A stretch of DNA of 64,000 nt from Rhodoblastus sp963804045 (GTDB lineage Bacteria > Pseudomonadota > Alphaproteobacteria > Rhizobiales > Beijerinckiaceae). The DNA lies in contig CAWDOR010000045.1 in the NCBI GenBank assembly GCA_963804045.1, forward strand, positions 1-64,000, read 5' to 3'. Made by a program: the position numbers and the translations under genes. The stretch's first letter is position 1; each line of letters opens with the position of its first letter. Shown here piece after piece: positions 34,683 through 43,263 of this stretch. The notes beneath the pieces were generated by a model. The model was not told the origin of the DNA, did no database searches, and saw only the letters and a program-made list of their open reading frames with translations.

Positions 34683-36770
34683 ATGACGCCAAAACTCGAT
34701 CTCGACGCCGCCCGCGCGGAACACCAAAGACTGGCCGAGGAAATCGCCGGCCATGACCGCGCTTATTATCAGGACGACGCGCCCAAAATTTCCGACGCGG
34801 ATTATGACGCCCTGCGCCGGCGCTACGAGACGCTGGAGACGGAATTTCCCGAACTGGCGAGCGCGCAGTCGCTGACGCAAAAGGTCGGCGCGGCGCCGGC
34901 GGAGAAATTCGCCAAGATCGCGCATGTCGTCCCCATGCTGTCGCTGGGCAATATTTTCGCCGACGACGAACTGTTCGACTTCGTCGCCCGCGTCAAAAGA
35001 TTTCTGGGGACCGCTGAGGACGTCGCCTTCACCGCGGAGCCGAAAATCGACGGCCTGTCCTGTTCACTGCGTTATGAGGGCGGCCTGCTGGTCAGCGCCG
35101 CGACCCGCGGCGACGGCGCGACCGGCGAGGATGTCACCGCAAACGTCCGCACCATCGGGGAAATCCCGAAAAGGCTCGAAGACGCTCCGGAGGCGCTGGA
35201 GGTGCGCGGCGAAATCTATATGAGCCACGCGGATTTCGCCGCGCTCAACGCCCGGCAGGCCGAGGCGGGCGAAAAGCTTTTCGCCAATCCGCGCAACGCC
35301 GCCGCAGGCTCGCTGCGCCAGTTGGACGCCGGCGTCACCGCGCAAAGGCCGCTGAAATTTTTCGCCTATGCCTGGGGCGAAGTTTTGCCGGCCATGCCGG
35401 CGGCCACACAAAGCGGCATGATCGCCGCCTTCAAGGCCCTGGGCTTTCCGGTCAATCCGCTCACCATCCTGTGCGATTCGCCTGAAAAAATGCTGGCGCA
35501 TTTCCGGCTGATCGAGAGTCGGCGGGCCACGCTCGGCTATGACATAGACGGCGTCGTCTACAAGGTGGACGATCTCGCGCTCCAGGCGCGGCTCGGCTTT
35601 GTCGCCCGCGCGCCGCGCTGGGCCGTCGCCCATAAATTCCCGGCGGAAAAGGCCACGACAGAACTGCTCGACATTGAAATCCAGGTGGGACGCACGGGGG
35701 CGCTGACCCCGGTGGCGCGGCTGAAACCCGTGACCGTCGGCGGCGTCGTCGTGTCCAACGCCACGCTGCACAATGAGGACGAAATCGCGCGCAAGGATAT
35801 TCGCATCGGCGATATCGTCACGGTGCAGCGCGCCGGCGACGTCATTCCGCAGATCGTCGCCGTGGTCAGCCACAAGGAAGGCGCGCAGCCCTACAAGTTT
35901 CCGGAGATCTGCCCAGTCTGCGGCTCGGCGGCCTTACGCGAAATCGACGCCAGGACGGGCGAGCCCGACGCGGTGCGCCGCTGCGTCGGCGGCCTGGCCT
36001 GTCAGGCGCAGGCGGTGGAAAAGCTGCGGCATTTCTGTTCGCGCAACGCCTTTGACATTGAGGGGCTCGGCGACAAGCAGATCGCCTTTTTCTTCGAGAA
36101 GCGGCTGATCGAAACCCCCGCCGATATTTTCACCCTGGCGAAGCGCGACAGCGACCCGAACAATCTGAAAAAGATCGAAAATTTCGAGGGCTTCGGCAAA
36201 GTCTCGACGCGCAAGCTTTTCGACGCCGTCGAGGCGCGGCGCAGCATCGCCCTCAACCGTTTCATCTATGCCCTGGGCATAAGGCATGTCGGCGAGACCA
36301 CCGCCATTCGCTTCGCCCGCGCCTTCGAGACTTTCGCCGCCTTCCGCGACTGCGCGCGCAAGGCGGCGCCGGGAACGCCCGAACGCGAGCAATTGAACGC
36401 CATCGACGGCATTGGCGATGTGGTCTGCGAAGCCGTCGCCGATTTCTTCATCGAGCCGCATAATGAGGCGGCGCTGGACGCCCTGCTCCACGAGGTGACC
36501 CCGAAGCCTATGGAGGCGGTCAGGAGCGATTCCCCGGTCGCCGGCAAGACCATGGTCTTCACCGGTTCGCTGCAAAAAATGACCCGCGACGAGGCCAAGG
36601 CCCTTGCCGAAAGACTTGGAGCGAAGGTGGCGGGGTCTATTTCAAAAAAAACCGACCTGCTGGTCGCCGGCGCAGACGCCGGCTCGAAACTCGCCAAAGC
36701 GCGCGAACTGGGCGTTGAGACCATAGACGAGGACGCCTGGCTGCGGCTGGCCGGCGTGGAGAAAACATAA
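34683..36770 (+). CDS. ligA: NAD-dependent DNA ligase LigA
   Basis: LigA seals nicks with NAD as cofactor. The order is domain Ia (HDRAYYQDDAPKISDADYD, NMN binding), the adenylation motif EPKIDGLSCSLRYEGG with the active-site Lys121, and the OB fold (TPVARLKPV). The zinc finger follows (CPVCGSAALRE and the later RRCVGGLACQ, four Cys), then a helix-hairpin-helix region (NLKKIENFEGFGKVS), and a C-terminal BRCT domain from about residue 615 (GKTMVFTGSLQKMTRDEAK). The length of 695 residues is typical. Confidence 0.96.
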   Translation: MTPKLDLDAARAEHQRLAEEIAGHDRAYYQDDAPKISDADYDALRRRYETLETEFPELASAQSLTQKVGAAPAEKFAKIAHVVPMLSLGNIFADDELFDFVARVKRFLGTAEDVAFTAEPKIDGLSCSLRYEGGLLVSAATRGDGATGEDVTANVRTIGEIPKRLEDAPEALEVRGEIYMSHADFAALNARQAEAGEKLFANPRNAAAGSLRQLDAGVTAQRPLKFFAYAWGEVLPAMPAATQSGMIAAFKALGFPVNPLTILCDSPEKMLAHFRLIESRRATLGYDIDGVVYKVDDLALQARLGFVARAPRWAVAHKFPAEKATTELLDIEIQVGRTGALTPVARLKPVTVGGVVVSNATLHNEDEIARKDIRIGDIVTVQRAGDVIPQIVAVVSHKEGAQPYKFPEICPVCGSAALREIDARTGEPDAVRRCVGGLACQAQAVEKLRHFCSRNAFDIEGLGDKQIAFFFEKRLIETPADIFTLAKRDSDPNNLKKIENFEGFGKVSTRKLFDAVEARRSIALNRFIYALGIRHVGETTAIRFARAFETFAAFRDCARKAAPGTPEREQLNAIDGIGDVVCEAVADFFIEPHNEAALDALLHEVTPKPMEAVRSDSPVAGKTMVFTGSLQKMTRDEAKALAERLGAKVAGSISKKTDLLVAGADAGSKLAKARELGVETIDEDAWLRLAGVEKT

Positions 36771-36798
36771 AGGCCGCGTAACGGAAACCGTCGGTTAA

Positions 36799-36831
36799 CC
36801 AAACAACTTTACGTTATGAAAAGTTGTTTGG
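36799..36831 (+). promoter_or_regulatory. 12-bp inverted repeat overlapping the ribosome site of the next gene
   Basis: CCAAACAACTTT (36799-36810) and AAAGTTGTTTGG (36820-36831) form a perfect 12-bp stem with a nine-base loop. The 3' arm runs into GGAG at 36830-36833, the likely Shine-Dalgarno element of the porin-like gene starting at 36841. In RNA the stem would hide part of that element. In DNA it could equally be a dimeric repressor site. A TTAACC element touches its left side. Confidence 0.6.
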
Positions 36832-36840
36832 AGACGTTCC

Positions 36841-37635
36841 ATGAAGACCTTTTATTTTGTTCCCGTGGCCTTGGCGTATTTCGGCCTGTCCGCGGCGGCT
36901 TTCGCCGGAGATCTTGGTTACAATACGCCGGATTCCTATGCGCGAAGCCCCTATGGCGACATCGCCTCGACCAAGGCGGCGCCGGCGGCCGCGTCCGGCT
37001 TCACTTGGACCGCGATTTACGCCGGCGGCAATGGCGGCTTCGCCATGGGCCAGTTTTCCTATCCCTTTTCCGCGAGCGCCGGCGGCGCGAGCCTCAGCGC
37101 GGTCGGCACTCAATCGGCGACCGGCTGGCTCGGCGGCGCGCAGATCGGCGCCCTCTACGAGCTGGAAAATCGCATAGTGGTCGGTGCCGAAGCGGATTAC
37201 GATTACGGCAATGCCGAAGTCCGCGTCAGTCCCACCGCCGGTTCGCAATTCAAGCAATTGATCACGGCGCGCCTTCGCCTGGGCTACGCCCTGTTCGACC
37301 GCACGCTGGTTTACGCCACCGCCGGCTACGCCAATGGCGAAACCAACACTTATGGCCTGTCCGGCGTCACGAATTCGGTCGTCAGCGACGCTTCGTCGAG
37401 CGGCTGGGCGGCGGGCGCCGGCGCGCAATATGCGGTTACCACCAATGTGATTTTGCGCGCCGAATATTTGCACGCCGAATTGGGCAAACAAACCCTGGTG
37501 ACCGGAACGTCCAATGGCGTCGCCTTGAATTTCGGCATTCGGCCGACGCTGGATTTCATTCGCGCCGGCTTCGATCTCAAGCTCGACGCGCCCGCGATGG
37601 CTCCCTCTTTCCCGGTGGTCAGCGCCCGCTATTGA
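36841..37635 (+). CDS. outer-membrane beta-barrel protein (Omp25/31-like porin family)
   Basis: The 264-residue protein has a signal peptide (cleavage after AFA, residue 22) and an eight-stranded barrel of the Rhizobiales Omp25/OmpA-like type. Strand patterns are FTWTAIYAGGNGGFAMG, GWLGGAQIGALYELENRIVVGAEADYDYG (as two strands), TARLRLGYALFDRTLVYATAGYA and VILRAEYLHAELG. The end FIRAGFDLKLDAP is followed by an extra Pro/Ser tail; most family members end in Phe at the last strand, here the end is ARY. Expression is probably controlled through the inverted repeat covering the ribosome site. Confidence 0.8.
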   Translation: MKTFYFVPVALAYFGLSAAAFAGDLGYNTPDSYARSPYGDIASTKAAPAAASGFTWTAIYAGGNGGFAMGQFSYPFSASAGGASLSAVGTQSATGWLGGAQIGALYELENRIVVGAEADYDYGNAEVRVSPTAGSQFKQLITARLRLGYALFDRTLVYATAGYANGETNTYGLSGVTNSVVSDASSSGWAAGAGAQYAVTTNVILRAEYLHAELGKQTLVTGTSNGVALNFGIRPTLDFIRAGFDLKLDAPAMAPSFPVVSARY

Positions 37636-37702
37636 TCTGTCCCCGACAGCAAAATATTGCAAGCCGCGCCTCGCCTCTCTATCTGAGGGGCGGGGCGCAG
37701 AC

Positions 37703-38133
37703 ATGATCGACACAATCTATTCCGGCAAAATCCTCGAACTGGCGGCGAATATTCCGCATCTCGGCCGGCTGGCCGCGCCCCAGGCCAGCGCCTCGGCGCA
37801 TTCGCGGCTGTGCGGATCGAGCGTCACCGCCGATCTCTCGCTCAGCGAGGGCAAGGTTTCCGAATTCGCCCAGGACGTCAAAGCCTGCGCTCTGGGTCAG
37901 GCCGCCTGCGCCAGCCTGGGCCGCCATGTCATCGGCGCCACGCCCAGGAATTGCGCGCATTGCGCGAAACCATGCGCAAAATGCTGAAAGAAAACGGACC
38001 GCCGCCCCAGGGCAAATTCGCCGACGCCGGCATTCTCGAAGCCGCGCGCGGCTACAAGGCGCGCCACGCCTCAATCCTGCTGATTTTCGACGCTGTCGTG
38101 CAGGCGCTGGACCAGATCGACGCCAAGGTCTGA
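37703..38133 (+). CDS. IscU/NifU-like iron-sulfur scaffold protein (frame broken by one base)
   Basis: The protein is about 143 residues of the IscU/SufU-like group found in Rhizobiales. Part one reads MIDTIYSGKILELAANIPHLG, RLCGSSV (Cys37) and VKACALGQAACAS (Cys62, Cys69), ending GRHVIGAT. Part two in another frame reads ELRALRETMRKMLKENGPPP to ALDQIDAKV. One missing base near 37945 explains the change. The position of the third IscU cysteine carries Arg-His-Ala-Ser (YKARHASILL), so the cluster-binding set differs from true IscU. It is the only gene of its unit and ends at a bidirectional terminator. Confidence 0.8.
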
Positions 38134-38154
38134 GTGTCTCCAACCGCCTTGGCC

Positions 38155-38184
38155 GCAAAAAAACGCCGCCCCGGCTTTTTTTGC
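38155..38184. terminator. bidirectional terminator between convergent genes
   Basis: GCAAAAAAA plus GCCG is mirrored by CGGC plus TTTTTTTGC, with one bulged C and a three-base loop. Because the stem carries A-runs on one side and T-runs on the other, it can end transcription from both the scaffold gene (plus strand) and the DUF2778 gene (minus strand). Confidence 0.75.
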
Positions 38185-38221
38185 ACGAGGCGGCATTGTT
38201 CCCGGGAGAGATTTGCGGCGA

Positions 38222-39442
38222 TCAGCCGTCGCCGCGCACGACCTTCAGCTTGCGGACTTCACCATTGCGGAAGGCCTCAAGAAAGGCGCGGTAGTTGCGG
38301 AAGGACACGCAGCCGTTGGAATCGCCGCGCTGGCCGAGCATGAAGGTATGGGCGAGCAAACCGCTGCGGCCATGGACACTGCTGTCCAGTGGGGTCAGGC
38401 GCAGCGCCTGGACGCCGTGGAACAGGCTTTCACGAAGGGTGAGCTTGTAGGTCGCCGGCGGCGTGGCGCCGCGCATGCGCAGATGCACATGGTCGGGATC
38501 GTCGAAATAGGGCCCGAGACCGGAATGGGCCTCCAGCGTCTCGCCGCTCGGCAGCGTCACTGTATGTGCGGCGATATTGTAAACGGCGGTGCCGCCTTCG
38601 ACCTCGGCCGGACGCGCGGCGGCGAACAGGCCGCGCGACAGCTTTAACGCGCCGCCGGTTTCGGGGGCGGCGTAAGCCAGTTGCGGACCCTTGTCCGGCT
38701 TGCCGCCGCCGAGCAATTTGTCGAACAGCGAGAAAGGATTGCCGCTGTCTTCGCTCTGCTGCGCCGTCTGCTGACGTTGCAGGCGCTGCTGGCGGGCGGC
38801 GAGGCGCGGGGCCAGGACGCGGGCGGGACGTTCCGGCGGACGCGGGGCCGCCTCTTCTTCAACCTCGGCGACGCGCGGCGTCAGATCGGCGGGACGCGCC
38901 GGCGGCAGCGGCGCGACGCTCTGCTGTTCGGCAAGGCGCAGGCCAAGCTCGGCGGCGTTCTGCGCCGAAGCGGACAGCGGAGCCGCCGGCTCCGGCTCGG
39001 GCTCGGGCTCGGGCTCGGCTTGGGCCACCTGCTGCTGCTCTTCGAGCGGTTCGGGCTTGTAGACCGGCTCGGCGTCGAACAGCGAAAAATTCGCGCCGAC
39101 GGGCTTGGCCTCGGCGAAAATCGGCTTTTCTCCGACCTTCATGCCATCGGGGTCGAACAATTCGCCGTAGGGATTAGCGGCCGCCTGCTGTTGGCGGGGA
39201 GCCTGCGGCTGCGTCGCCGGCAGGGCTTCAGCCAGTTTCGGCGCGACTGTGGGCGCGGCCTTGGCGGTTTGGGGTTTGGGGGCGGGAGCGTCGCCAGACA
39301 TGCCGCCGGCGACCCGCAAGGCCACGAGGGTCGAGAAGGACATGGCCGCGAGAACCGGTGCGGCGCGCGTGAAAATCTTGCGCGGCAGGCTGGCGTGATC
39401 CATGGAGTCCAGCTCGTAGGAGTCAAAGCTAAATTCGGTCAT
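38222..39442 (-). CDS. DUF2778 protein, putative L,D-transpeptidase/carboxypeptidase fold
   Basis: The product is about 406 residues. Residues 30-50 (PVLAAMSFSTLVALRVAGG) form a membrane anchor or signal. Next is a 220-residue low-complexity region of Ala, Pro, Gln and Glu (EPEPEPEPEP, QQQ runs). The C-terminal 120 residues are the DUF2778 domain with VHGRSGLLAHTFML and SNGCVSF, whose His and Cys match the catalytic pair of YkuD-like enzymes and of the Salmonella effector Tlde1. It probably cuts or exchanges peptidoglycan cross-links in the periplasm. No immunity or secretion genes are next to it. The start is taken at 39442 over 39472. Confidence 0.75.
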   Translation of the reverse strand: MTEFSFDSYELDSMDHASLPRKIFTRAAPVLAAMSFSTLVALRVAGGMSGDAPAPKPQTAKAAPTVAPKLAEALPATQPQAPRQQQAAANPYGELFDPDGMKVGEKPIFAEAKPVGANFSLFDAEPVYKPEPLEEQQQVAQAEPEPEPEPEPAAPLSASAQNAAELGLRLAEQQSVAPLPPARPADLTPRVAEVEEEAAPRPPERPARVLAPRLAARQQRLQRQQTAQQSEDSGNPFSLFDKLLGGGKPDKGPQLAYAAPETGGALKLSRGLFAAARPAEVEGGTAVYNIAAHTVTLPSGETLEAHSGLGPYFDDPDHVHLRMRGATPPATYKLTLRESLFHGVQALRLTPLDSSVHGRSGLLAHTFMLGQRGDSNGCVSFRNYRAFLEAFRNGEVRKLKVVRGDG

Positions 39443-39950
39443 ACGCGCACACTCACAAACAACGCGAAACACAAGTCGCCGGAGCGCGCCCGGAACCTGC
39501 CCTGTCGTCGCGATGGTTCAGCAGCGCGGGGCGGGAGCCAACACCGCCCGAAAACATCGGGCGGACGCAATCCGTCCTGTCATTGAACCGAAATATGCCT
39601 AAAATTAAGTTAAGGTTTTCCAGGTTTTTTCGCATTATTCCTGCCTGTTTCTCCCGCCGGATGCCCCCCTTTGCGCTGTTGGTTGACCGGCGGGTCGCGG
39701 TCGGGCGCAAATCTTCCCTGTCCCAAAAAGCACCCGGCCTTTCGGGACAACTTTCAACAGAACAACGATTTCACTCCCGCGACGCCTCCAAGCGCCGCAG
39801 CCAAGAGCAAACCTCTCTCGCCTCGCGGGCGGCGACATGAACCTCCCGCCCCGAGCCGTCTGGAGAAAAGCCGCAAAAAAAGGCGAAAATGAGGATCACG
39901 ATAAATTTATTTGACAGTTGCACAGAAACAACAGCAAACAATGACCCAGA
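39443..39950. other. intergenic region with a hairpin
   Basis: No convincing gene is seen in these roughly 500 bases. A perfect 8-bp stem (CCGCCCGA at 39544-39551, TCGGGCGG at 39557-39564, five-base loop) stands about 100 bases upstream of the DUF2778 start and may be part of its leader. The stretches around 39590-39650 and 39870-39950 are distinctly AT-rich. The DUF2778 promoter is expected here on the minus strand. Confidence 0.45.
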
Positions 39951-40709
39951 TCAAAAAGCCTGATCGCGCCATCGACGCAATAGAATCCGGTCGAGTGCGG
40001 CAAAAATCGCATAGAACGTCAGGCCACACAGACACAGCAAAGCCACAGCCGCGAACATCATCGGAATTTTCAGGCGATAGCCCGCTTCGACGATGCGGAA
40101 AGCCAGGCCTTCGCCTTGCCCCGCCGCGCCGGCCGCCAGTTCCGCCGCCACCGCGCCGATCAGCGACAGTCCCGAACCGATTCGCAATCCCGTGAAGATC
40201 GACGGCAACGCCGAGGGCAGCCGCAGCCGGAACAGAATCGCCGCGCGCGAGGCGCCCTTGAGGCGAAACAGCTCCACCAGCCCGCGCTCCGTCGCCGCAA
40301 GCCCGGCTGAGGCATTGGAGAGAATCGGGAAAAACGCCACCAGCGCCGCGCAGGCCAGCACCGCCGGTCGCGGCGCCAGATAGATCAGCAGCAGCGGCGC
40401 CACGGCGATCAGCGGCGTCACCTGCAACGCCACGGCGAAAGGCAGGAAGGCGCGCTCCGCCAGCGGCGACCAGGCGAACAGCAAAGCCAGCGCCACGCCG
40501 GCGAAGGCGGCCAGCGCCAGCGCCTGCAACGCCTCGTTCAGCGTGGTCGCCATGGCCGCGAAAAGCGTCGGCCCCTGTGCGATCAGCGTGGAAAAAATCA
40601 AACTCGGCGCCGGCAATCGCGCCGGCGGAATGCCGGCGAGAGCGACCACGGCCTCCCACAGGCCGAAAATCGCGAATAAGGCGAGGAAAGGCGCGAAACG
40701 GTTCAGCAT
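39951..40709 (-). CDS. ABC transporter permease (NMT1/nitrate-sulfonate-type importer)
   Basis: This 252-residue membrane protein belongs to the SsuC/ThiX-type BPD permease family. It has six hydrophobic segments, with the EAA loop in GLVELFRLKGASRAAILFRLRLPSALPSI. The Gly in the middle of the loop and the LPSALP end are the contact to the ATPase. Its ATG overlaps the end of the ATPase gene by seven bases, so the three genes are an operon in the order binding protein, ATPase, permease. The substrate is discussed under the binding protein. Confidence 0.85.
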   Translation of the reverse strand: MLNRFAPFLALFAIFGLWEAVVALAGIPPARLPAPSLIFSTLIAQGPTLFAAMATTLNEALQALALAAFAGVALALLFAWSPLAERAFLPFAVALQVTPLIAVAPLLLIYLAPRPAVLACAALVAFFPILSNASAGLAATERGLVELFRLKGASRAAILFRLRLPSALPSIFTGLRIGSGLSLIGAVAAELAAGAAGQGEGLAFRIVEAGYRLKIPMMFAAVALLCLCGLTFYAIFAALDRILLRRWRDQAF

Positions 40710-41446
40710 GAGGCCTCCATCGCCTGCCGCAGACTTGCGCTCAACTCGGCGCATTTTTCCGCATAGGCCGGGCTGGCGCGCCAATCGGGGCCTCTCCCTG
40801 GCGCCAAAACCGTCTGTGAAAAAATCCTGCCGGGATGCACCCGCATTACCGCGACGCGATCGGCCAAATAGGCGGCCTCGAAAATCGAATGGGTGACAAA
40901 GACGATGGTCGCGGCGCCGCACAACCCGCGCAGCAGATCGTTCAATTGCCAGCGGGTGATTTCGTCCAGCGCGGCGAAGGGCTCGTCGAGCAGCAGCAGG
41001 TCGGGCTTGTCCACCAGCGCCCGCGCCAGCGAGGCGCGCATTTTCATGCCGCCGGACAATTGCCGGGGCAGCGAGGCGCCCTGCCCCACGAGTCCGACCC
41101 GCGCCAGCGCCTCTTCGACCGCCGGCGCCGCCGCCGCGCGGCTCAGGCCCGCCAGCCGCAGGGGCACCGCGACATTGGCGGCGACATCGGCCCAGGGCAT
41201 GAGATTGGGCTCCTGAAAGACAAAGCCGATCCGGGTTTTTTCGCCCGCCCGGACGATTTCACCGACGGAGGGCGCCTCCAACCCGGCGATCAGCCGCAGC
41301 AACGTGCTCTTGCCGCAGCCGGAGGGGCCGAGCAGACACAGGGTTTCTCCGGCGCAAATTTCGAGATCGACGCCGTCGAGCGCGGGCGTCGGCTGGCCGG
41401 CGAAAGTCAGGCCGAGATTGCGCAAGGCAAGCAGTGGCGCGGTCAA
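40703..41446 (-). CDS. ABC transporter ATP-binding protein
   Basis: The 247-residue ATPase of the SsuB/TauB/ThiZ type has Walker A GPSGCGKST, Q-loop FQEPNLMPWADV, signature LSGGMKMRASLARAL, Walker B LLLLDEPFAALDE and H-loop VTHSIFEAAYLAD. The signature has Met in place of the commoner Gln (LSGGMKMR), as seen in this subfamily. It starts four bases inside the end of the binding-protein gene and overlaps the permease gene by seven bases. Confidence 0.9.
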   Translation of the reverse strand: MTAPLLALRNLGLTFAGQPTPALDGVDLEICAGETLCLLGPSGCGKSTLLRLIAGLEAPSVGEIVRAGEKTRIGFVFQEPNLMPWADVAANVAVPLRLAGLSRAAAAPAVEEALARVGLVGQGASLPRQLSGGMKMRASLARALVDKPDLLLLDEPFAALDEITRWQLNDLLRGLCGAATIVFVTHSIFEAAYLADRVAVMRVHPGRIFSQTVLAPGRGPDWRASPAYAEKCAELSASLRQAMEASC

Positions 41447-42429
41447 TTCTTGCCGTCCAGCCCGAGGCCGCGATTGACCAAGCGCAGGTCAAACCCCTTG
41501 CTCAGGTCCAGCCCCTTGGCCACGGCCCCCACCTCGGCCATTTCGGCGTAATGGCGCTGGATGCGCGCCATGTCCATGGCGCCAATCCCCTTGGTCAGGG
41601 CGTCGCCGGATTCGACAATGCCAAAGGCCTTCATTTGCGCGATGGAAAAATCGATCTGGGCGTCATCCATATCGGGATTGGCGCGTTTGATCGCCGCATT
41701 GGCCTTGGCGTTGTCGCCATGGAGATAATGGACCCAGCCGATAACAGAGGCTTCGACGAAGCGCCTGACAAGATCTGGATTTTGGTCGAGCAAGTCGCGG
41801 CGCGTCTCGATGGTGGTCGCATAGGTCTCGTAGCCGTGATCGGCGAGGAGAAACACATTGGGCGTGAACCCGCCTTCGCGGGCGATGGCGAAGGGCTCCG
41901 AGGTCGCATAGCCCTGCTGGATCGAGTTCTTGTCGGCAATAAACGGCGCCGAGTTGAAATTATAGGGCGCGGCGTTTTGACGCCGAAAACCCCATTTTTT
42001 CTCCATCCAGGGCCAGAGCGTGGTCAGCGTCGCCAGGCCGACGAAGGCCTTGGCTTTCGGCAGATCCTCGAAACGGTCGAAACCGGCGCCGGGATGGGAC
42101 ATGAACACCAGCGGATCCTTCTGGAAGATCGCGGCGACGGTGACGATGGGGATATTTTCGGCCAGGGCGGAAAATTCGCCGATGATGTTGTCGCCCATGT
42201 AGAAATCGATCTTGCCGGCCGCCAGCAGCAGACGGTTGTTCTTCTGCGGCCCGCCGGAGACGATTTCGACGTCGAGCCCGTATTGGGCATAGGTCCCGTC
42301 GGCGACCGCCTGATAAAAGCCGCCATGTTCGGCCTCGGCCAGCCAATTGGCGGCGAAAGTCACTTTTTCGGCCGATGCGGCGAGGCTTTGCGCCAGCCAC
42401 AGACAAAGAAAGGCGGCAATGCGGATCAG
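41443..42429 (-). CDS. NMT1/THI5-like ABC substrate-binding protein
   Basis: This periplasmic binding protein has about 328 residues. The mature part begins EKVTFAANWLAEAEHGGFYQA, the NMT1/THI5 pattern, with GGPQKNNRLLLAAGKIDFYMG and ATLTTLWPWMEKKWG downstream. Upstream of the first GTG (42363) the frame continues as an excellent signal peptide, RIAAFLCLWLAQSLAASA. It has no ATG; the only early candidate is CTG at 42429 after GGAGGG, or an ATG damaged by an error. Substrates of this family include hydroxymethylpyrimidine precursors, riboflavin, nitrate, taurine and sulfonates; I see no riboswitch or neighbour that decides. Confidence 0.78.
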   Translation of the reverse strand: MIRIAAFLCLWLAQSLAASAEKVTFAANWLAEAEHGGFYQAVADGTYAQYGLDVEIVSGGPQKNNRLLLAAGKIDFYMGDNIIGEFSALAENIPIVTVAAIFQKDPLVFMSHPGAGFDRFEDLPKAKAFVGLATLTTLWPWMEKKWGFRRQNAAPYNFNSAPFIADKNSIQQGYATSEPFAIAREGGFTPNVFLLADHGYETYATTIETRRDLLDQNPDLVRRFVEASVIGWVHYLHGDNAKANAAIKRANPDMDDAQIDFSIAQMKAFGIVESGDALTKGIGAMDMARIQRHYAEMAEVGAVAKGLDLSKGFDLRLVNRGLGLDGKN

Positions 42430-42509
42430 AGTCCCTCCGGCGACAGGAAAGCAGGAGAGGCGATCCGCTCGAAAGGGTCAAGCCGCAAGATTGGGCGGCG
42501 CCGAATTCG

Positions 42510-42806
42510 TCAGACGTTGACCGGGCCGTTATGGGTGTGAAAGGCCTTGATTGTCTCGAAAATCGGCTGGGCAAAGGCGGGATCAACCGGCTTGGAGCCG
42601 GCGAACCAGGAAAAAATATCGGCGTCCTGGGCTTCCATGAAATGTTCGAGCTGATCGAGTTGGGCCTCGCTGAGCTCGGCGATGCGGGCGTCGGCGAATT
42701 GACCGAGCAGCAGATCGACCTCCCTCATGCCGCGGCGCCAGCAGCGCAGCAGGATGCGCTTGCGGCGCGGGTCCAGCCCCTCGCTCGATCTCTGTGTGCC
42801 GGACAT
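42510..42806 (-). CDS. sdhE: FAD assembly factor SdhE
   Basis: This 98-residue protein of the SdhE/Sdh5 (DUF339) family helps attach FAD covalently to succinate dehydrogenase. The flavinylation motif RGMREVDLLLGQF (Arg-Gly-x-x-Glu) and the following AELSEAQLDQLEHFMEAQDADIFSWF are characteristic. It is the last gene of a leftward group with recG and a small lipoprotein, and sdhE-recG proximity is usual in Alphaproteobacteria. Confidence 0.92.
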   Translation of the reverse strand: MSGTQRSSEGLDPRRKRILLRCWRRGMREVDLLLGQFADARIAELSEAQLDQLEHFMEAQDADIFSWFAGSKPVDPAFAQPIFETIKAFHTHNGPVNV

Positions 42807-42882
42807 GGAACCTCCCTGACGCCGCCAATTTCCGCAACGGGTCTTATAGGCGCGCCAGACGGCTTTGTCAGCCGAGGCGCGC

Positions 42883-43206
42883 TCAGCTCAAGGGATAACC
42901 ATGTCGCGCCTTGCTGGCGCGCAGCAAGGCCGAGGCCTTGCCGCCATCGCCCGACGAACAGGCGCGTTCGGCCTCGGTGATCTCGCCTTGAATGGCGGCG
43001 TAAACCCCCGCGCCAATATTGCCGGTGGCGCGGTCGTTTTCCTGCACGGCGCGATAACGGGCGATCTCGCCGGAACAGCCGGAACCCCGAGGCAATTGCG
43101 CGGATTGCGGCGCCGCTGACGGCGCGGGCTGGGCGACGGGCGGCGGCGGATTGGCGTGGCAGCCGGCGAGCGCCAGAGCCAGAAGCGCGACGAGCGTGAA
43201 CCGCAT
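42883..43206 (-). CDS. small lipoprotein of unknown function
   Basis: The 107-residue protein begins MRFTLVALLALALAGC, with a clear lipobox LALAGC. A Pro/Ala/Gln-rich spacer follows, then a short helical domain with two further Cys (SGCSGEIARYRAVQEND and ERACSSGDG) that may form a disulfide. The sequence ends KARHGYPLS. The longer frame to 43263 is rejected because the signal peptide starts here. It lies between recG and sdhE on the same strand. I know no function for it. Confidence 0.72.
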   Translation of the reverse strand: MRFTLVALLALALAGCHANPPPPVAQPAPSAAPQSAQLPRGSGCSGEIARYRAVQENDRATGNIGAGVYAAIQGEITEAERACSSGDGGKASALLRASKARHGYPLS

Positions 43207-43263
43207 GTTCTCTTCCCCGATTCGGATTTGCGACAGGCTCGCCCGCCGCGCCACGCCGGTCAA

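Noticed and set aside
39583..39840. An 85-codon open frame in the intergenic region after the DUF2778 gene
   Set aside because: It has no ribosome site, has biased basic text without domain features, and lies in a promoter and leader region.
39905..39945. A plus-strand promoter with TTGACA near 39913
   Set aside because: No acceptable -10 at the right distance and no gene downstream on that strand.
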